This document shows positions 1 through 8,002 of a stretch of 49,522 nucleotides of DNA, in pieces; the stretch's first letter is position 1; the number at the start of each line of letters is the position of its first letter. The DNA is from an uncultured Agathobaculum sp. (lineage in GTDB: Bacteria > Bacillota > Clostridia > Oscillospirales > Butyricicoccaceae). Below the pieces are notes generated by a model. That model ran no database searches. It was given only the letters and a program-made list of their open reading frames with translations, and had not been told where the DNA came from. The stretch spans positions 1-49,522 of the forward strand of contig NZ_CALWJJ010000012.1 in the NCBI RefSeq assembly GCF_944380985.1, given 5' to 3'. The position numbers and the translations under genes are program-made.

Positions 1-768
1 CAGGAGTTGCGAAAAAACAAACGCCGTCCCACAAAAGCGGAACGGCAGGGATTGTTCTCTGGGCTTCTGTTCTGTCCTGATTGCGGGAATAAACTGCACT
101 TTGCTACCTGCAAAAGCTTTGACGGCAAGCAAGACCATTATGTATGCTCCAGCTACAAAAGCGGTCGAGGCACCTGTTCTGCCCACTATATCCGGGAAGA
201 TGTACTGCGAGAACTGGTGTTGGAACGCATCCGTGCGGTCAATGCCTATATCCGGCAGGATGTGGAAGGCTTTCAGGAAGAATGGCTGCAATGCCGCCGT
301 TCCGATCAGGAACGCAACATCCGTGAAGATCGGAAGCGAGTGGAGCAGGCCAGGAAGCGGCTGACTGACCTGAATGTTCTTCTGTCCCGACTCTATGAGG
401 ATTTTGTCCTGGGCGATCTGAACAAGGAGCGGTACAAGAAAATGACCGCCGATTACGAGGCAGAACAGGAACGGTTAAAGCTCGAAATCGAAGTGACGGA
501 AGAATGGCTGGAAACGCAGGAAACCATGAGTGCGGATGTGGATGCCTTTGTCGCCCTGACTCAGAAGTATGTGGATGTACCGGAATTGACACCTACGATA
601 GTCAATGAATATATCAAGAAGATTGAGGTGTTTGCGCCGGACAAATCCAGTGGCAAGCGTGTACAGAAGGTAAAAATCTACTTCAACTTTGTGGATGACG
701 TAGAGATTCCTGTGATTTCCGAGCCTGTTGTTGCGAAATCTACCCCTGGACGCAGAAAAACGGCGTGA
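1..768 (+). CDS. Large serine recombinase, C-terminal part (5' end outside window)
   Basis: The reading frame is already open at base 1 and continues to TGA at 766-768, so only the C-terminal ~255 residues are present. A zinc-ribbon with CPDCG near the start and further Cys residues (VCSS, GTCSAH) matches the recombinase zinc beta-ribbon. It is followed by a charged coiled coil (about residues 80-170) and a DUF4368-like tail with YIKKIEVF. The catalytic serine domain would lie before base 1. This architecture belongs to TnpX/TndX-type large serine recombinases that excise and integrate clostridial mobile elements. Such genes usually sit at one end of their element, so the element end is expected just after the stop codon. 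The TTG at 7 is not a real start. Confidence 0.85.
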   Translation, partial: QELRKNKRRPTKAERQGLFSGLLFCPDCGNKLHFATCKSFDGKQDHYVCSSYKSGRGTCSAHYIREDVLRELVLERIRAVNAYIRQDVEGFQEEWLQCRRSDQERNIREDRKRVEQARKRLTDLNVLLSRLYEDFVLGDLNKERYKKMTADYEAEQERLKLEIEVTEEWLETQETMSADVDAFVALTQKYVDVPELTPTIVNEYIKKIEVFAPDKSSGKRVQKVKIYFNFVDDVEIPVISEPVVAKSTPGRRKTA

Positions 769-785
769 CCATTGCGGTCACACCG
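761..785 (+). terminator. Hairpin at the recombinase stop codon
   Basis: A 10-bp inverted repeat with a 5-base loop (arms 761-770 and 776-785) overlaps the stop codon. There is no clear T-run after it, so termination is plausible but weakly supported. It could instead be part of the element end. Confidence 0.35.
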
Positions 786-825
786 TTCTCTGCCCCTCGC
801 AAAGCTAAATAGTACCTTATCACTA

Positions 826-1119
826 TTAAGCCTTCCCTTTATTGGCTTTAGATTTCATTTTCAAAGACAGTAGATTCTTTTTTGAAGCCAAAAAAGCTCC
901 AAAAGTATCCTCTAACTCTTCATAAATAATTCCATCACCATTATCAGTAATTGAAAGATTGTCAATTCCAAACGCAACATTATAATTATAATTAATTTTG
1001 ATTTCTGTGGCATGAGCTTCAAGTCCATTCCATATATATTCACATATGGCTTCTTTATAATCATTCGTAATTCCCGATGACTCTATACTTTGATTTTTTA
1101 CACTTAATGGTAAAATCAC
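826..1119 (-). pseudogene. GHKL/HSP90-like ATPase domain protein, truncated after 97 codons
   Basis: The translation starts at GTG 1119 behind a good GGGAGGA ribosome binding site. It reads like the N-terminus of a histidine-kinase-like ATPase: an EYIWNGLEAHA segment (the N-box region, where Asn and Glu contact Mg-ATP) and ITDNGDGI (the G1 box). It then stops abruptly at SKANKGKA, just where the ATP lid normally begins. The rest of the domain and any downstream effector region are missing. The break faces the end of the serine recombinase gene, so the likely cause is insertion of, or recombination with, the mobile element to the left. DNA here is much more AT-rich than the recombinase gene. 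Similar ATPase domains occur in phage-defence and MORC-like proteins, but the partner domain cannot be told. Confidence 0.65.
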
Positions 1120-1353
1120 GCCTACTTCCTCCCTCTTTTTGTCTTGACTTATACAAACTATTTATTACACATCTTATAAGTAAATCTACGATTTATTATA
1201 CATACATAATATCATCATATTAATCATTTCTCTATATCTTTTTGGGGATTATAAATAAAACAAATATATCATATCGGAACATCTTTCGAAAAGTTGTAAA
1301 CTCATTGTAAAACTCTCTTCTACCATTCAGAAACACACATAAAATAAGGTAAT
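1120..1353. other. AT-rich non-coding stretch
   Basis: I see no ORF with a ribosome binding site. The stretch is AT-rich and probably contains the promoter of the truncated ATPase gene, but no confident -35/-10 pair could be picked. Confidence 0.4.
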
Positions 1354-1404
1354 TTAGTAAAAACGGCAACTCCTGCCGTGGCATACAAATAGGATTTTTA
1401 CCAT
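1354..1404 (-). pseudogene. N-terminal scrap of a low-molecular-weight protein-tyrosine phosphatase
   Basis: On the minus strand an ATG at 1404, preceded by GGAG (gaggagatgag), opens MVKILFVCHG, the hallmark start of low-molecular-weight protein-tyrosine phosphatases (catalytic loop C-x5-R-S). After VCHG the sequence turns into RSCRFY and stops, so the P-loop and the rest of the enzyme are missing. The break lies inside a small hairpin, ACGGCA/TGCCGT at 1362-1378. This is a recombination remnant and not a functional gene. Confidence 0.55.
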
Positions 1405-1414
1405 TTTCTTGTCC

Positions 1415-1612
1415 TCATCTCCTCACAAAAAAGCCTTGATATGATGCATTAATTGTATCATATTTCTTAAAAATTTCATACTGGAGGGCGGCAAGATCGG
1501 TTATGGCGATGCGTATCTCACCACAGGTGGCATTGTTCGGTACGCCACACTCGTTCAGACAGCGGGCTATCCGGTTTGAGTTGCCGTTGCTCCTGCCGTA
1601 CCCGGCGGTCAT
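1415..1612 (-). CDS. Short ORF of unknown function, possibly a remnant
   Basis: A 65-codon ORF runs toward, and ends 10 bases before, the phosphatase scrap. The frame stays open for about a dozen codons upstream of its ATG (VPEDELLSAAGK...). That and the IARCLNECGVP segment faintly resemble serine-recombinase sequence, but not well enough to assign. No convincing ribosome binding site precedes the ATG. It may be a decayed fragment of a mobile-element gene. Confidence 0.2.
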   Translation of the reverse strand: MTAGYGRSNGNSNRIARCLNECGVPNNATCGEIRIAITDLAALQYEIFKKYDTINASYQGFFVRR

Positions 1613-2057
1613 TTTCCCGGCGGCGGAGAGCAGTTCGTCTTCAGGAACTCGCTTTTAGTAAGCCACGGATTTTCCGGTTTGGGGAACTTCCTGCTATTTC
1701 TCTTCTCACTCCCGCACTGCCGCACCATCGGTTTTTCATAAAACACAGCCCGTTTTGAATTTTTTTGTGAACTAATGGGGGAAAACGGTTGCAATCTGCC
1801 GCCCTTTCCTGTATTATTTTACCTAAGGGCAAGGCAAAAAATTTTCCGTTTGTTACAGGTTTTGGAAAAGGAAGCTTGACAGGCAATGCCTTTCCGCAAT
1901 GTGCCTACAACAGACTGGATAGGTCTGCCCTTTGGGGCTACCCGAATAATTTCATCCCCATAGCAAGAAGCGCGCCGTATCCATGGTTTTTCTGTGGGCG
2001 TGCCGCACCATTTTCCCCCGTTTTACAACAAACTTCAAGGAAAGGAAAACAAAAACT
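1613..2057. other. Non-coding region upstream of the surface-protein gene
   Basis: No supported gene is seen. Several short overlapping frames are open on both strands, but none has recognisable sequence. A TTGACA at 1876-1881 has no matching -10 element at 17 bases, so I do not call a promoter. Confidence 0.35.
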
Positions 2058-5000
2058 ATGAGAGGAAAAAAACGATTGTTAAGCCTTGCGCTCTGCGGGG
2101 CTATGCTGTTCTCCCTATATACCCAGGCGGCGGCAGCCGTAGGGGTGCAAAGCAGTGGCATTTCCACGCAGGCAGAGGGCCTATGCGAACACCACCCGCA
2201 GCACACGGACGAGTGCGGCTACACCGAGGCGGCGGTTTGCACCTTTTTCTGCGAGGTTTGCAGCCAAACGGACGCTCCCGCCGACAGCAGCAAGCCGCAG
2301 GAAAGCGTCGATGCGGAAACTGTTGCCACTGCTCCGTCCAATGCCATGTCGGATACGCTTACCACGTCGGATACGCTGGTTGCGACCAGCAGCGTATCCT
2401 GGACGGTCAGCTCTTCCACCCTTATAATCTCCGGAACGGGAGACATGACAAACTATACATATGCAAGTGAGGCGCCGTGGTTCAGCTATAGGTTTTCTAT
2501 CACGGATATACTGATTAATAGCGGCGTAACCTCTATCGGAGACTATGCGTTTTTTGCATTTCCCAATCTTAAAAGCGTAACCATCCCGGCGGGCGTAACC
2601 TATATCGGAGCAGAAGCGTTTCGTAACTGTTCCGCTCTGACAAGCGTTGTCCTTCCGAGTAGTGTGACTGCGATCGGTAGATACGCGTTCGCCCTTTGCT
2701 CAAGCTTGCAAGAAGTGACTTTTGCCAGTGATCCCGCGCCGGCGTTAGCCGGTGGTGTATTTGATAATAGCAGCGCCCTAACTACCATTTACATCCCCGC
2801 AGACGCCACGGGCTACGGCGGAAGTGAATGGCCACAAAATACCGCTTATACTGACAATGCGGGCAATCACTATTATCTTTTGACCGTGAGCGCCAGCGGC
2901 GGCACAGGCTGCACGGCCGCTTCCACCCCCGGCGGCCCCCGTGTGAGGAAGAACGCTACCGTTACCCTGACCGCCGCAGCAACCCAAGGCTATCAGCTTG
3001 AGCAATGGAATGTAACATCTGAAAATGTTACCATCAACAACAACCAATTTTCCATGCCGGCAGACGATGTTGCCATAGAGGCGGTTTTCGGTGCGCTTCC
3101 GGCAACCGAGGCGCCGACCCTGAACGGCAGCGCCGGAACGGATTTTATTTCCATCAACAGTGTGAGCGGGCAGATGTACGCCATTACCACAGAAAACACC
3201 GCCCCGGACACGGCAACAGGTACATGGACAGCGGCAACGGATACCACTTATACGTTCCGTAACTTGGCCCCCGGCACGCATTACTACATCTGGACATATA
3301 TCCCCGCAAGCGGCACGGCTGGAGATTCATTGGTTTCAGCTCCCGTGACAGCCTATACCGCGCCCGAGATCATAACCACCAGCTTGAGCAACGCTATCGT
3401 AGGTCAGCTGTACACCGCCACGCTGCAAGCGAAAAGCGCCGAAGCGGTGACATGGAGCATTAGCGGCACACTTCCCGGCGGTTTGACATTTAGCGGGAAC
3501 ACCATCAGCGGTACACCCACCGCGGTCACTGCAAGCCCCGTTAGCATCACCGTCACCGCCACCGTCGGCAGCGGCAGCGCAAGCAGCCGGACATTGACGA
3601 TCATGGTGAGCAGCATACCGCTGCAAACGCCGACAGGTCTTGCATGGGGCAGCACCAGCCCCGCTACGGCCACATGGAACGCGGTGGAAAATGCGTCCGG
3701 CTATGCTGTCCAGCTTTATAAAGATGGCGACGCCGAGGGAAGCGCCGTTGAGATAAACAACGGCAACACTACATCCTATAGCTTTAACATCACCGAGGCG
3801 GGCAGCTACACTTTTACTGTCGTAGCCATTGCCGCCGAAGGAGACGATAATGCCGACAGCGCGGAAAGCACCGCAAGCGCCGCCCTAAACTACTATGCCG
3901 TAAACTTTGACACGGACGGCGGCAGCGCTGTTCATTCACAGGTTATCGTCGACGGCGGCAAGATAAGCGAGCCGCCCCAGCCAAGTAGAAGCGGCTACAT
4001 TTTTGATGGCTGGTATAAAGACAGCAGCTTTACTGACGCATGGAACTTTGCTGAGGACACCGTTTCCCAAACCACGACCCTCTACTCCAAGTGGCTTTCC
4101 ACCAATGCGGGGGTAACGGCGGTTATCATAAATAATAAAGCTGGTGAAATCAACGGCACCGAGATTGCCGTCACGCTGCCCTATGGCTTTACTTTGCCGG
4201 CCAGCGCAGACGACCTTGTCATTATCCCGGCGGAAGGCGCGAGTGTCACAGCAGGCCCCAGCGCCAGCAATGGAGGCGCAGTTTGGACATTTACCGTGAC
4301 CGCCCAGGATGGAACGACTACAAGGAATTACACCATTAATGTGACTATCGCGTCAGATCTGGTAGAGGAAAACAGAGCCGACGTAAATGCTGCCAAAACC
4401 GCCGTTGAACGGTTTGCCTGGACGGTTCCCCAAACCACGGCCAATACCGAGCAAACCGTCAAAACATGGATTGAGGCGCAGCTTGAGAGCTTTACGGCAA
4501 TCAGCCAAAACGGCGTGCGCTATACCGTCACCATGACAGGCTTTACAGCGGCCACCGTGGGAACCACGACAGACCAGAACGGCACAGACGGCAGCTTTGC
4601 CTTTACTGTCGTTCTCTTCAAAGGCGGCAATGCCGGAAGCACGGCGGACGATGCCTATGCGGAGGCTAGCGTCACCGTGACAAACGGCGTGATTACCGCC
4701 ACGACCCAATCCGGCGGCGGCTCTGGCGGTGGCACGGGCGGCAGCGGCGGCTCCGGCGGTTCCGGCGGCTCCGGCGGCGGAAGCACCACCCAGCCCACCT
4801 ATCCGCCTACAGTGGAGGATACAGAGGGCGGCGAAACGAGCGTTTCTCCGAGCAGCCCCAAACCGGGCGACATCGTCACCATTACTCCAAAGCCGGACGC
4901 GGCCAATGTGGTAGGCGAGATCATTGTCACCGACCAAAACGGAAACGAGATAGCGGTCACTGACAACGGCGACGGCACATGGTCTTTCACTCAGCCTAGC

Positions 5001-5600
5001 AGCGCAGTAACCATCAAAGTGACCTATGACCCCATAGAAGCGGAGTGGCGCAATCCCTTTGCCGATGTTTCGGGAAGTGACTGGTTCTTTAACGATGTGA
5101 TGTATGCCTACCAGAACGGCATTATAACAGGCACCAGTACCACCACCTTTAAACCGAATGACGCGATTACCCGCGCACAGGCCGCAGTAATCTTTTACCG
5201 CATGAACGGCAGCCCCGCCGTGACCGGGAACAGCCCCTTTGCCGATATAGAAAATACCCCCGGCACAGCGTGGTATTACAATGCGGTGCTCTGGGAGCAG
5301 CAAGTCGGCGTTATGGCTGGCCATGGAAACGGAATGTTCCACCCCGATGATAATATTACGCGGGAACAGCTTGCCGTGATTTTCTACAACTACGCCAAAT
5401 ACAAGGGCTACGATGTGTCTGCCACAAATGACCTGTCCGGCTTTACCGACGCCGGGAACGTGGCGGACTGGGCGATTGACGCTATGCGCTGGGCAGTAGG
5501 CAGCGGCATAATCGGCGGCCATGGGAACGGTATCCTTGCCCCGCAAGGCGATGCCACCCGTGCGCAGGTAGCCGCTATGCTCCACCGCTTTATTGAATAA
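2058..5600 (+). CDS. S-layer-homology surface protein with BspA-type leucine-rich repeats and Ig/FN3-like modules
   Basis: The start at 2058 (MRGKKRLLSL) is preferred over upstream codons because it begins a clear signal peptide ending near TQAAAA and follows AAGGAAAGG. The protein has 1,180 residues. In order: a LRR_5/BspA-type repeat block (about 145-245, e.g. VTSIGDYAF), an InlB-B-like segment (about 275-350), FN3/putative-Ig modules (about 350-600, with GLTFSGNTISGTP), a Listeria-Bacteroides repeat (about 612-680, FDTDGGS...GYIFDGWY), a further repeat region, a Gly/Ser linker (about 884-911), and three SLH domains at the C-terminus (from about 998; FADVSGSDWF, FADI, FTDAGNVADW). SLH domains bind pyruvylated secondary cell-wall polymer, so the protein is anchored outside the cell. 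Adhesion or host-matrix binding is inferred from the LRR/Ig modules. It stands alone, closed by its own terminator. Confidence 0.85.
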   Translation: MRGKKRLLSLALCGAMLFSLYTQAAAAVGVQSSGISTQAEGLCEHHPQHTDECGYTEAAVCTFFCEVCSQTDAPADSSKPQESVDAETVATAPSNAMSDTLTTSDTLVATSSVSWTVSSSTLIISGTGDMTNYTYASEAPWFSYRFSITDILINSGVTSIGDYAFFAFPNLKSVTIPAGVTYIGAEAFRNCSALTSVVLPSSVTAIGRYAFALCSSLQEVTFASDPAPALAGGVFDNSSALTTIYIPADATGYGGSEWPQNTAYTDNAGNHYYLLTVSASGGTGCTAASTPGGPRVRKNATVTLTAAATQGYQLEQWNVTSENVTINNNQFSMPADDVAIEAVFGALPATEAPTLNGSAGTDFISINSVSGQMYAITTENTAPDTATGTWTAATDTTYTFRNLAPGTHYYIWTYIPASGTAGDSLVSAPVTAYTAPEIITTSLSNAIVGQLYTATLQAKSAEAVTWSISGTLPGGLTFSGNTISGTPTAVTASPVSITVTATVGSGSASSRTLTIMVSSIPLQTPTGLAWGSTSPATATWNAVENASGYAVQLYKDGDAEGSAVEINNGNTTSYSFNITEAGSYTFTVVAIAAEGDDNADSAESTASAALNYYAVNFDTDGGSAVHSQVIVDGGKISEPPQPSRSGYIFDGWYKDSSFTDAWNFAEDTVSQTTTLYSKWLSTNAGVTAVIINNKAGEINGTEIAVTLPYGFTLPASADDLVIIPAEGASVTAGPSASNGGAVWTFTVTAQDGTTTRNYTINVTIASDLVEENRADVNAAKTAVERFAWTVPQTTANTEQTVKTWIEAQLESFTAISQNGVRYTVTMTGFTAATVGTTTDQNGTDGSFAFTVVLFKGGNAGSTADDAYAEASVTVTNGVITATTQSGGGSGGGTGGSGGSGGSGGSGGGSTTQPTYPPTVEDTEGGETSVSPSSPKPGDIVTITPKPDAANVVGEIIVTDQNGNEIAVTDNGDGTWSFTQPSSAVTIKVTYDPIEAEWRNPFADVSGSDWFFNDVMYAYQNGIITGTSTTTFKPNDAITRAQAAVIFYRMNGSPAVTGNSPFADIENTPGTAWYYNAVLWEQQVGVMAGHGNGMFHPDDNITREQLAVIFYNYAKYKGYDVSATNDLSGFTDAGNVADWAIDAMRWAVGSGIIGGHGNGILAPQGDATRAQVAAMLHRFIE

Positions 5601-5700
5601 GGCTGATGCTGTCCGCTGCTCTCTCTGAAGGAAGCGGCGGCGCAGAATGTGGGGCGAAGAAGCTTCCGCCCCACAACTTGTATAGCATGCAAAATGATCT

Positions 5701-5736
5701 AAGGGCGGGCAAGCATTTTATGGCTTGTCCGCCCTT
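5701..5736 (+). terminator. Intrinsic terminator after the SLH protein gene
   Basis: A 14-bp stem (5701-5714 with 5723-5736, one G-T pair) with an 8-base loop lies 100 bases after the stop codon. The flanking A and T give it weak bidirectional character. Confidence 0.7.
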
Positions 5737-5873
5737 ATCTACTCTAAAGCAAAACAGACGGCGGCGGCCAACCGCAGCGCGTATGCGCTGTCCATCTTGA
5801 CGGTTGACTGCTGCCGTTTGGATTTATATAAGCCTTGCTACCGGTTTGCGCCTGCTGCGCTGTGTTTTGCCCG

Positions 5874-5930
5874 AAAAAGCCCCGCCGAGCGGAACAGATG
5901 TCATCCATCCCGGCACGGCAGGGCTTTTTT
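5874..5930 (-). terminator. Terminator-like hairpin after the DUF3089 lipoprotein gene
   Basis: Arms AAAAGCCCcGCCG and CGGCaGGGCTTTTTT enclose a longer loop that contains a second short stem. Read on the minus strand it ends in a T-run 12 bases beyond the lipoprotein stop codon. It separates the two convergent genes. Confidence 0.65.
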
Positions 5931-5941
5931 CCGGCGCGCCT

Positions 5942-6946
5942 TTAAACTGCATGCGCCGCGAGATAGGCGTCCAGCCGAACGCCTACATTCTGTTGTAGGT
6001 TGCGGTAGAAAAACTGGTAATCATAAAGGTGGTAAATACCATCCTCAAAGATGGACAATCCCGCAGGATAATCCGCAGGGGAAACGTCAGTCACTTTAAG
6101 CGCGCCGCGCACCGGATCAATATAAGCGCCGGTCAGCTGAGTGATTTCGGTGGTGATATTTCCATCATAGTCGGTAAAACATGCCCCCATGTTCAGCTCT
6201 TTGCCAGCGGGCGTGCTGTCCGTCGTCCAGTTGAGGGGATTGATAGCCAGCGTGTGGGTTCCGGCGGGAATCATCAGCGAATCGTCGATTTCCTCTGCCT
6301 CGCTGTTAAACGCGACGATCACACCTACATCGTCCGCACCCGTAGCAAAGCGCAGATGGGTATATTGCTCCAGATCGTCCTCGGTGATGCTCCAGCCGAT
6401 CGCATAGCAGGCCACCAGCAGATCGTTTACCGCCTCATCGGCAAAGCAGTCTTTCAGCAGGCGGATGCTCAGATCCGCCCCCTGCGAAAAACCGGCCAGA
6501 ATGATGGGCTGCCCCTCGTTATAGTGCTCCAGATAGTAGAGGAAAGCATCCCTTACATCAGCATAGGCAAAGGAGAGGTAGGTTTCCCGCTCCTCTGCCG
6601 GCAGCTCATAAACACTCAGCCCGGCCTGTCGGTAATAGGGGGCGAAAAAGCGGCTTTCACCGTCGTAAATACCCTTTTCCATATTGATCGCACCAAGAAA
6701 ACTTTCCTTGGCATCCTGGTCGTCCATGGGCATATTTAAGCTGTCCTCGCCGCCGCCATATACGGTGGGGCTGATGAAAAACACATCGGCCTGTCCGGCT
6801 TGCTCTGTTTCAAGATAGGCCCAGTTTTCCGCCTGCGCATAGTCTATCGTTTGCGCTGTCTGCTGTGTTACCGTCTGCCCGCAGCCTGCAATGGAGAACA
6901 GCATGGCAAGCGCAAGCAAAAATGAAAATGCTTTCTGTCGTTTCAT
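5942..6946 (-). CDS. DUF3089-type alpha/beta-hydrolase-fold lipoprotein
   Basis: The 334-residue product starts with a lipoprotein signal peptide (MKRQKAFSF, lipobox FSIAGC near residue 22), so it should be lipid-anchored on the outer face of the membrane. The body matches the DUF3089 family: DVFFISPTVYGG early, then FAPYYRQA, a YADVRDAFLYYL helix, and a nucleophile elbow GFSQG (about residue 155) typical of alpha/beta hydrolases. A catalytic Ser-Asp-His triad is likely, but the substrate of this family is not known to me. Esterase or peptidase activity is only inferred. The ribosome binding site AGGGAGGG precedes the ATG. It is monocistronic with its own promoter. Confidence 0.75.
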   Translation of the reverse strand: MKRQKAFSFLLALAMLFSIAGCGQTVTQQTAQTIDYAQAENWAYLETEQAGQADVFFISPTVYGGGEDSLNMPMDDQDAKESFLGAINMEKGIYDGESRFFAPYYRQAGLSVYELPAEERETYLSFAYADVRDAFLYYLEHYNEGQPIILAGFSQGADLSIRLLKDCFADEAVNDLLVACYAIGWSITEDDLEQYTHLRFATGADDVGVIVAFNSEAEEIDDSLMIPAGTHTLAINPLNWTTDSTPAGKELNMGACFTDYDGNITTEITQLTGAYIDPVRGALKVTDVSPADYPAGLSIFEDGIYHLYDYQFFYRNLQQNVGVRLDAYLAAHAV

Positions 6947-7030
6947 ACTGAAACCCTCCCTATAAGGTTTGCTGCTTCATTTGTTGGATCACAAGTCCTC
7001 AAGTGTGTAATTATGTCAGAATATGTTACC

Positions 7031-7060
7031 AGTATAACATACAGGCCACCGGCTGAACAA
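7031..7060 (-). promoter_or_regulatory. Predicted promoter of the DUF3089 gene
   Basis: On the minus strand TTGTTC (7055-7060) and TATACT (7031-7036) are spaced by 18 bases. Transcription would start about 80 bases before the ATG. Confidence 0.5.
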
Positions 7061-7222
7061 TAGGTTTCTACCGCGTAGATAAATGTGCGGGGCAGGGTCC
7101 GGCTACCCATGCCGCCGGGCACCTTATCTGCCATCTTCTGCTTGTCAAACGCCGCAGCGCGCCCTATTTAAAGGCGCACTATGGTTTTCTTATCCATAAA
7201 TATCCCACACTGTTATCCGCGA

Positions 7223-7251
7223 TTGACTTTTCCCATTGCCGACACTATAAT
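7223..7251 (+). promoter_or_regulatory. Predicted sigma-A promoter of the frameshifted oxidase-family gene
   Basis: TTGACT (7223-7228), a 17-base spacer and TATAAT (7246-7251) form a near-consensus promoter about 130 bases upstream of the ATG at 7385. This is the strongest such match in the 438-base gap before the gene. Confidence 0.7.
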
Positions 7252-7384
7252 CAATAGCAAGCGTAGATAAAATAACAAGTACGCACATTTTGGGGGCGCC
7301 ATGTGCGGCTGGGGCGACAAAAACCGGCTGTGGACGAATGTCCGGGAAAAGGGCGCATTTTTATTAAAGCGAGGGGTATTGCAA

Positions 7385-7886
7385 ATGTTTCGTCAAATGA
7401 GGAGAAAAAAGCAGGCGTTGCCGCGCCAGGTGTGCGACGAGGTGCTCTTCCGGGGCACATCTGGCGTGCTCGCGCTTTTAGGAGATGGCGGCTACCCCAT
7501 ATGCCGTGCCGCTAAACTATGTGTACGACGGGCAAAAAATCTATTTCCACTGCGCGGTGGACGGCCATAAGATAGACGCAATCCGGCGCGAGCCTAAGGC
7601 TTCGTTTTGCGTGATTGATCAGGATCAGGTCATGCCAGCGGAATACACCAGCTATTTTCGCAGTGTGATCGTGTTCGGCACGGTTCGGGTTTTGGAGGAT
7701 GAGCAGGAAAAGCGCGCATCGATCGAAAAACTGGCGATCCGGTATGCGCCGATGGACAGCAAGCAAAATCGCGACCGGGTGATCGCGCTCGAGTGGGCGC
7801 CGCTCTGCATGCTTGAGATGACAATCGACCATATATCCGGCAAGCAGGCGATCGAGCTTGTGCGGCAGCAGGAGGCCGGGGAGTAA
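7385..7886 (+). pseudogene. Pyridoxamine-5'-phosphate-oxidase-fold (NimA-like) protein, frameshifted
   Basis: An ATG at 7385 behind GAGGGG opens MFRQMRRKKQALP..., which reads to GDGGYP at about 7498. The matching continuation (YAVPLNYVYDG, FHCAVDGHKID, ASFCVIDQD, FRSVIVFG) then lies one frame over, starting with TAT at 7500. One extra base around 7495-7499 therefore breaks the gene. Joined, it would encode about 166 residues of the flavin-binding split-barrel family that includes NimA-like nitroimidazole reductases. In these, the VPLNYVYDG and GHKID segments line the cofactor site. The promoter and terminator are intact, so the break may be recent or a sequencing error. The 3' half alone has an internal ATG at 7485 without a ribosome binding site. 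Confidence 0.75.
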
Positions 7887-7904
7887 AGCCAACAAAAGGG
7901 GTAG

Positions 7905-7934
7905 AAAAAAATGGCCGCGCAGCGGCCATTTTTT
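7905..7934. terminator. Bidirectional intrinsic terminator
   Basis: A perfect hairpin (7905-7918 with 7921-7934; ATGGCCGC/GCGGCCAT core) has A-runs on the left and T-runs on the right. It can close the oxidase-family gene on the plus strand and the AGCS gene on the minus strand. Confidence 0.85.
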
Positions 7935-8002
7935 CTGTTTAAAGCAAAGCGCACGCCGGCTTCCGGCCGATAAACAAAAGAAACCGGTTTGGCGCGGCAA
8001 AA

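Noticed and set aside
4353..5585. 410-codon minus-strand ORF opposite the SLH protein gene
   Set aside because: It mirrors the Gly/Ala-rich coding strand, has no ribosome binding site or family motif, and overlaps a gene with recognised SLH domains.
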